NCBI GenBank assembly: GCA_041738295.1
Contig: JBGSQC010000265.1
Location: 1-12,896, forward strand
Reading direction: 5' to 3'
DNA length: 12,896 nt
Source of the DNA: Zhengella sp041738295
GTDB lineage: Bacteria > Pseudomonadota > Alphaproteobacteria > Rhizobiales > Rhizobiaceae
Part shown: positions 11,963-12,896 of the stretch, one piece after another
How positions within the stretch are numbered: the stretch's first letter is position 1
How the letters are laid out: each line of letters starts with the position of its first letter
The notes under the pieces: generated by a model
Databases searched by the model: none
Told to the model about the DNA's origin: nothing
The model's input: only the letters and a program-made list of their open reading frames with translations
Position numbers and translations under genes: made by a program

Positions 11963-12896
11963 ATGAAGCCCTTTGCCGCGCCTGTCGACGACATTCTCTT
12001 CACGCTGGAGCATGTCGCCGGTGCCTCCCGCTTGGCCCATTGGGACAGCGATCTGGCTGCCGAGGTGATCGGCCATTTCGCGGCCTTCGCCGAGGCCGAG
12101 ATTGCGCCACTCGATGAACATGGCGACAGCCAGGGCGCGCGATTGATCGACGGGCGTGTGCGCATGCCGGACGGGTTTCGTGATCTCTATCGCACCTATG
12201 CCGGACAAGGCTGGATGGGCCTGACCGCACCGGAAGAATTTGGCGGACAGGGCATGCCGGCCCCGGTGCTGGGCGCGACGCATGAGATCTTCTCCGGCGC
12301 CTGCCAGTCGCTGCAAATGGTCTGCGCGCTGGTGCCGGGCGCGGTGTCCACGCTCCTGCATTTCGGCACGGACGCCCAGAAGGCGCGTTACATCCCGCAT
12401 CTGGCGTCGGGCGAATTTCTGTCCACCATGTGCCTCACCGAGCCGGGCGCTGGCTCCGACCTTGGCGCGGCGCGAACCCGCGCGGTTCAAGAGAACGGCG
12501 TCTGGCGCATCACCGGCGAAAAAATCTTCATTTCCGGCGGCGATCAGGACATGAGCGACGGTGTGCTGCATCTGGTGCTGGCGCGCACCGGCGACATGAA
12601 CTCCGGCACCAAGGGCCTCAGCCTGTTCGTCGTTCTCGACACGTTGAAAGACGGCAGCCGCAACGCGGTCACGGTCGCCCGCATCGAGGAAAAGATGGGC
12701 CTCCATGCCTCGCCCACCTGCCAGATGGTGTTTGACGGCGCAGTGGCCGATCTCGTCGGTGAGCCCGGCGACGGGCTGAAAGCCATGTTCACGATGATGA
12801 ACCATGCGCGCATCGACGTGGCGCTGCAAGGCGTGGCCCATGCGACGCGCGCCGCCGACATTGCGCGCAGCTACGCAGCTGACCGCAAGCAGGGTC
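11963..12896 (+). CDS. Acyl-CoA dehydrogenase, 3' end beyond window
   Basis: The frame is open from ATG 11963 to the window edge, giving 311 residues without a stop. The N-terminus (KPFAAPVDDILFTLEHV) resembles the extra N-terminal segment found in long (about 590-residue) acyl-CoA dehydrogenases such as the DmdC group. Then come the helical domain with WMGLTAPEEFGGQGMP (84-99), the FAD/acyl-CoA signature MCLTEPGAGSDLGAART (156-172), and EKMGLHASPTCQMVFD (243-258) of the beta domain. The catalytic Glu and C-terminal domains lie beyond the edge. The enzyme should oxidise an acyl-CoA to the 2-enoyl-CoA with electrons to ETF, supplying substrate to the hydratase of the same operon. GGAGAGG precedes the start at 5 bases. 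The substrate chain is unknown. Confidence 0.9.
   Translation, partial: MKPFAAPVDDILFTLEHVAGASRLAHWDSDLAAEVIGHFAAFAEAEIAPLDEHGDSQGARLIDGRVRMPDGFRDLYRTYAGQGWMGLTAPEEFGGQGMPAPVLGATHEIFSGACQSLQMVCALVPGAVSTLLHFGTDAQKARYIPHLASGEFLSTMCLTEPGAGSDLGAARTRAVQENGVWRITGEKIFISGGDQDMSDGVLHLVLARTGDMNSGTKGLSLFVVLDTLKDGSRNAVTVARIEEKMGLHASPTCQMVFDGAVADLVGEPGDGLKAMFTMMNHARIDVALQGVAHATRAADIARSYAADRKQG

Noticed and set aside
11906..12841. 311-codon open frame antisense to the acyl-CoA dehydrogenase
   Set aside because: The plus strand carries clear acyl-CoA dehydrogenase signatures throughout. The antisense product is His/Arg/Ala-rich with no family resemblance.
1..12896. CRISPR arrays, insertion sequences, tRNA/rRNA genes, riboswitches, prophage or toxin-antitoxin genes
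   Set aside because: I found no repeated spacer pattern, transposase or integrase motif, attachment duplication or structured RNA gene on reading both strands.

Overview
The window is a dense, GC-rich stretch of chromosome from an alphaproteobacterium, most likely a member of the Rhizobiales (Rhizobiaceae/Phyllobacteriaceae type). The main reason is a complete general stress response (GSR) core, nepR-ecfG divergent from phyR, which is found only in Alphaproteobacteria. The neighbouring Crp-like, CsbD, DUF1328 and HWE-kinase genes also have rhizobial-looking sequences. There are no mobile elements, CRISPR arrays, tRNA or rRNA genes. Almost every base is coding or a short regulatory gap.

Left part (1-2493): a small membrane protein gene and dps, one base apart, end at a strong terminator. 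Facing them on the minus strand is a two-gene operon: a Crp/Fnr-type regulator with an N-terminal cysteine cluster, then a YegS/diacylglycerol-kinase-type lipid kinase, overlapping in GTGA. Middle part (2500-8614): an orphan receiver-domain protein (+) overlaps the 3' end of ecfG; nepR-ecfG (-) and phyR (+) are divergent. Then come a DUF1328 membrane mini-protein (+), a CsbD-like protein (-), a small cysteine-containing protein (+), an AI-2E/PerM-type membrane protein (+) and a GAF-PAS-HWE-type histidine kinase (+). Right part (8697-12896): a catabolic locus with an SDR oxidoreductase (+), a MarR repressor (-), and an enoyl-CoA hydratase, an amidohydrolase and the first 311 codons of an acyl-CoA dehydrogenase (+), cut by the window edge.

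The unifying signal is a repeated promoter. GGAAC-N16-CGTT, the known EcfG consensus, occurs perfectly five times, each correctly oriented and 20-50 bp before a gene: the crp-like/lipid kinase operon, phyR, DUF1328, csbD and the small cysteine protein. A sixth copy with one mismatch lies before nepR-ecfG. The middle of the window therefore reads as a GSR island. The expected circuit is: HWE-type kinase(s) phosphorylate PhyR; PhyR sequesters NepR; EcfG is released; EcfG transcribes its own locus and the surrounding stress genes. The receiver protein and the kinase are plausible extra inputs but have no visible EcfG promoter.

The right-hand cluster looks like CoA-thioester catabolism under MarR control. 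It resembles the beta-oxidative side-chain removal used for hydroxycinnamates, but the substrate cannot be read from the sequence. No wholly unknown system was found. The most interesting points are the compact EcfG regulon with back-to-back promoters, the Cys-cluster Crp regulator placed under EcfG, the degenerate receiver overlapping ecfG, and the C8 tract at the start of nepR.
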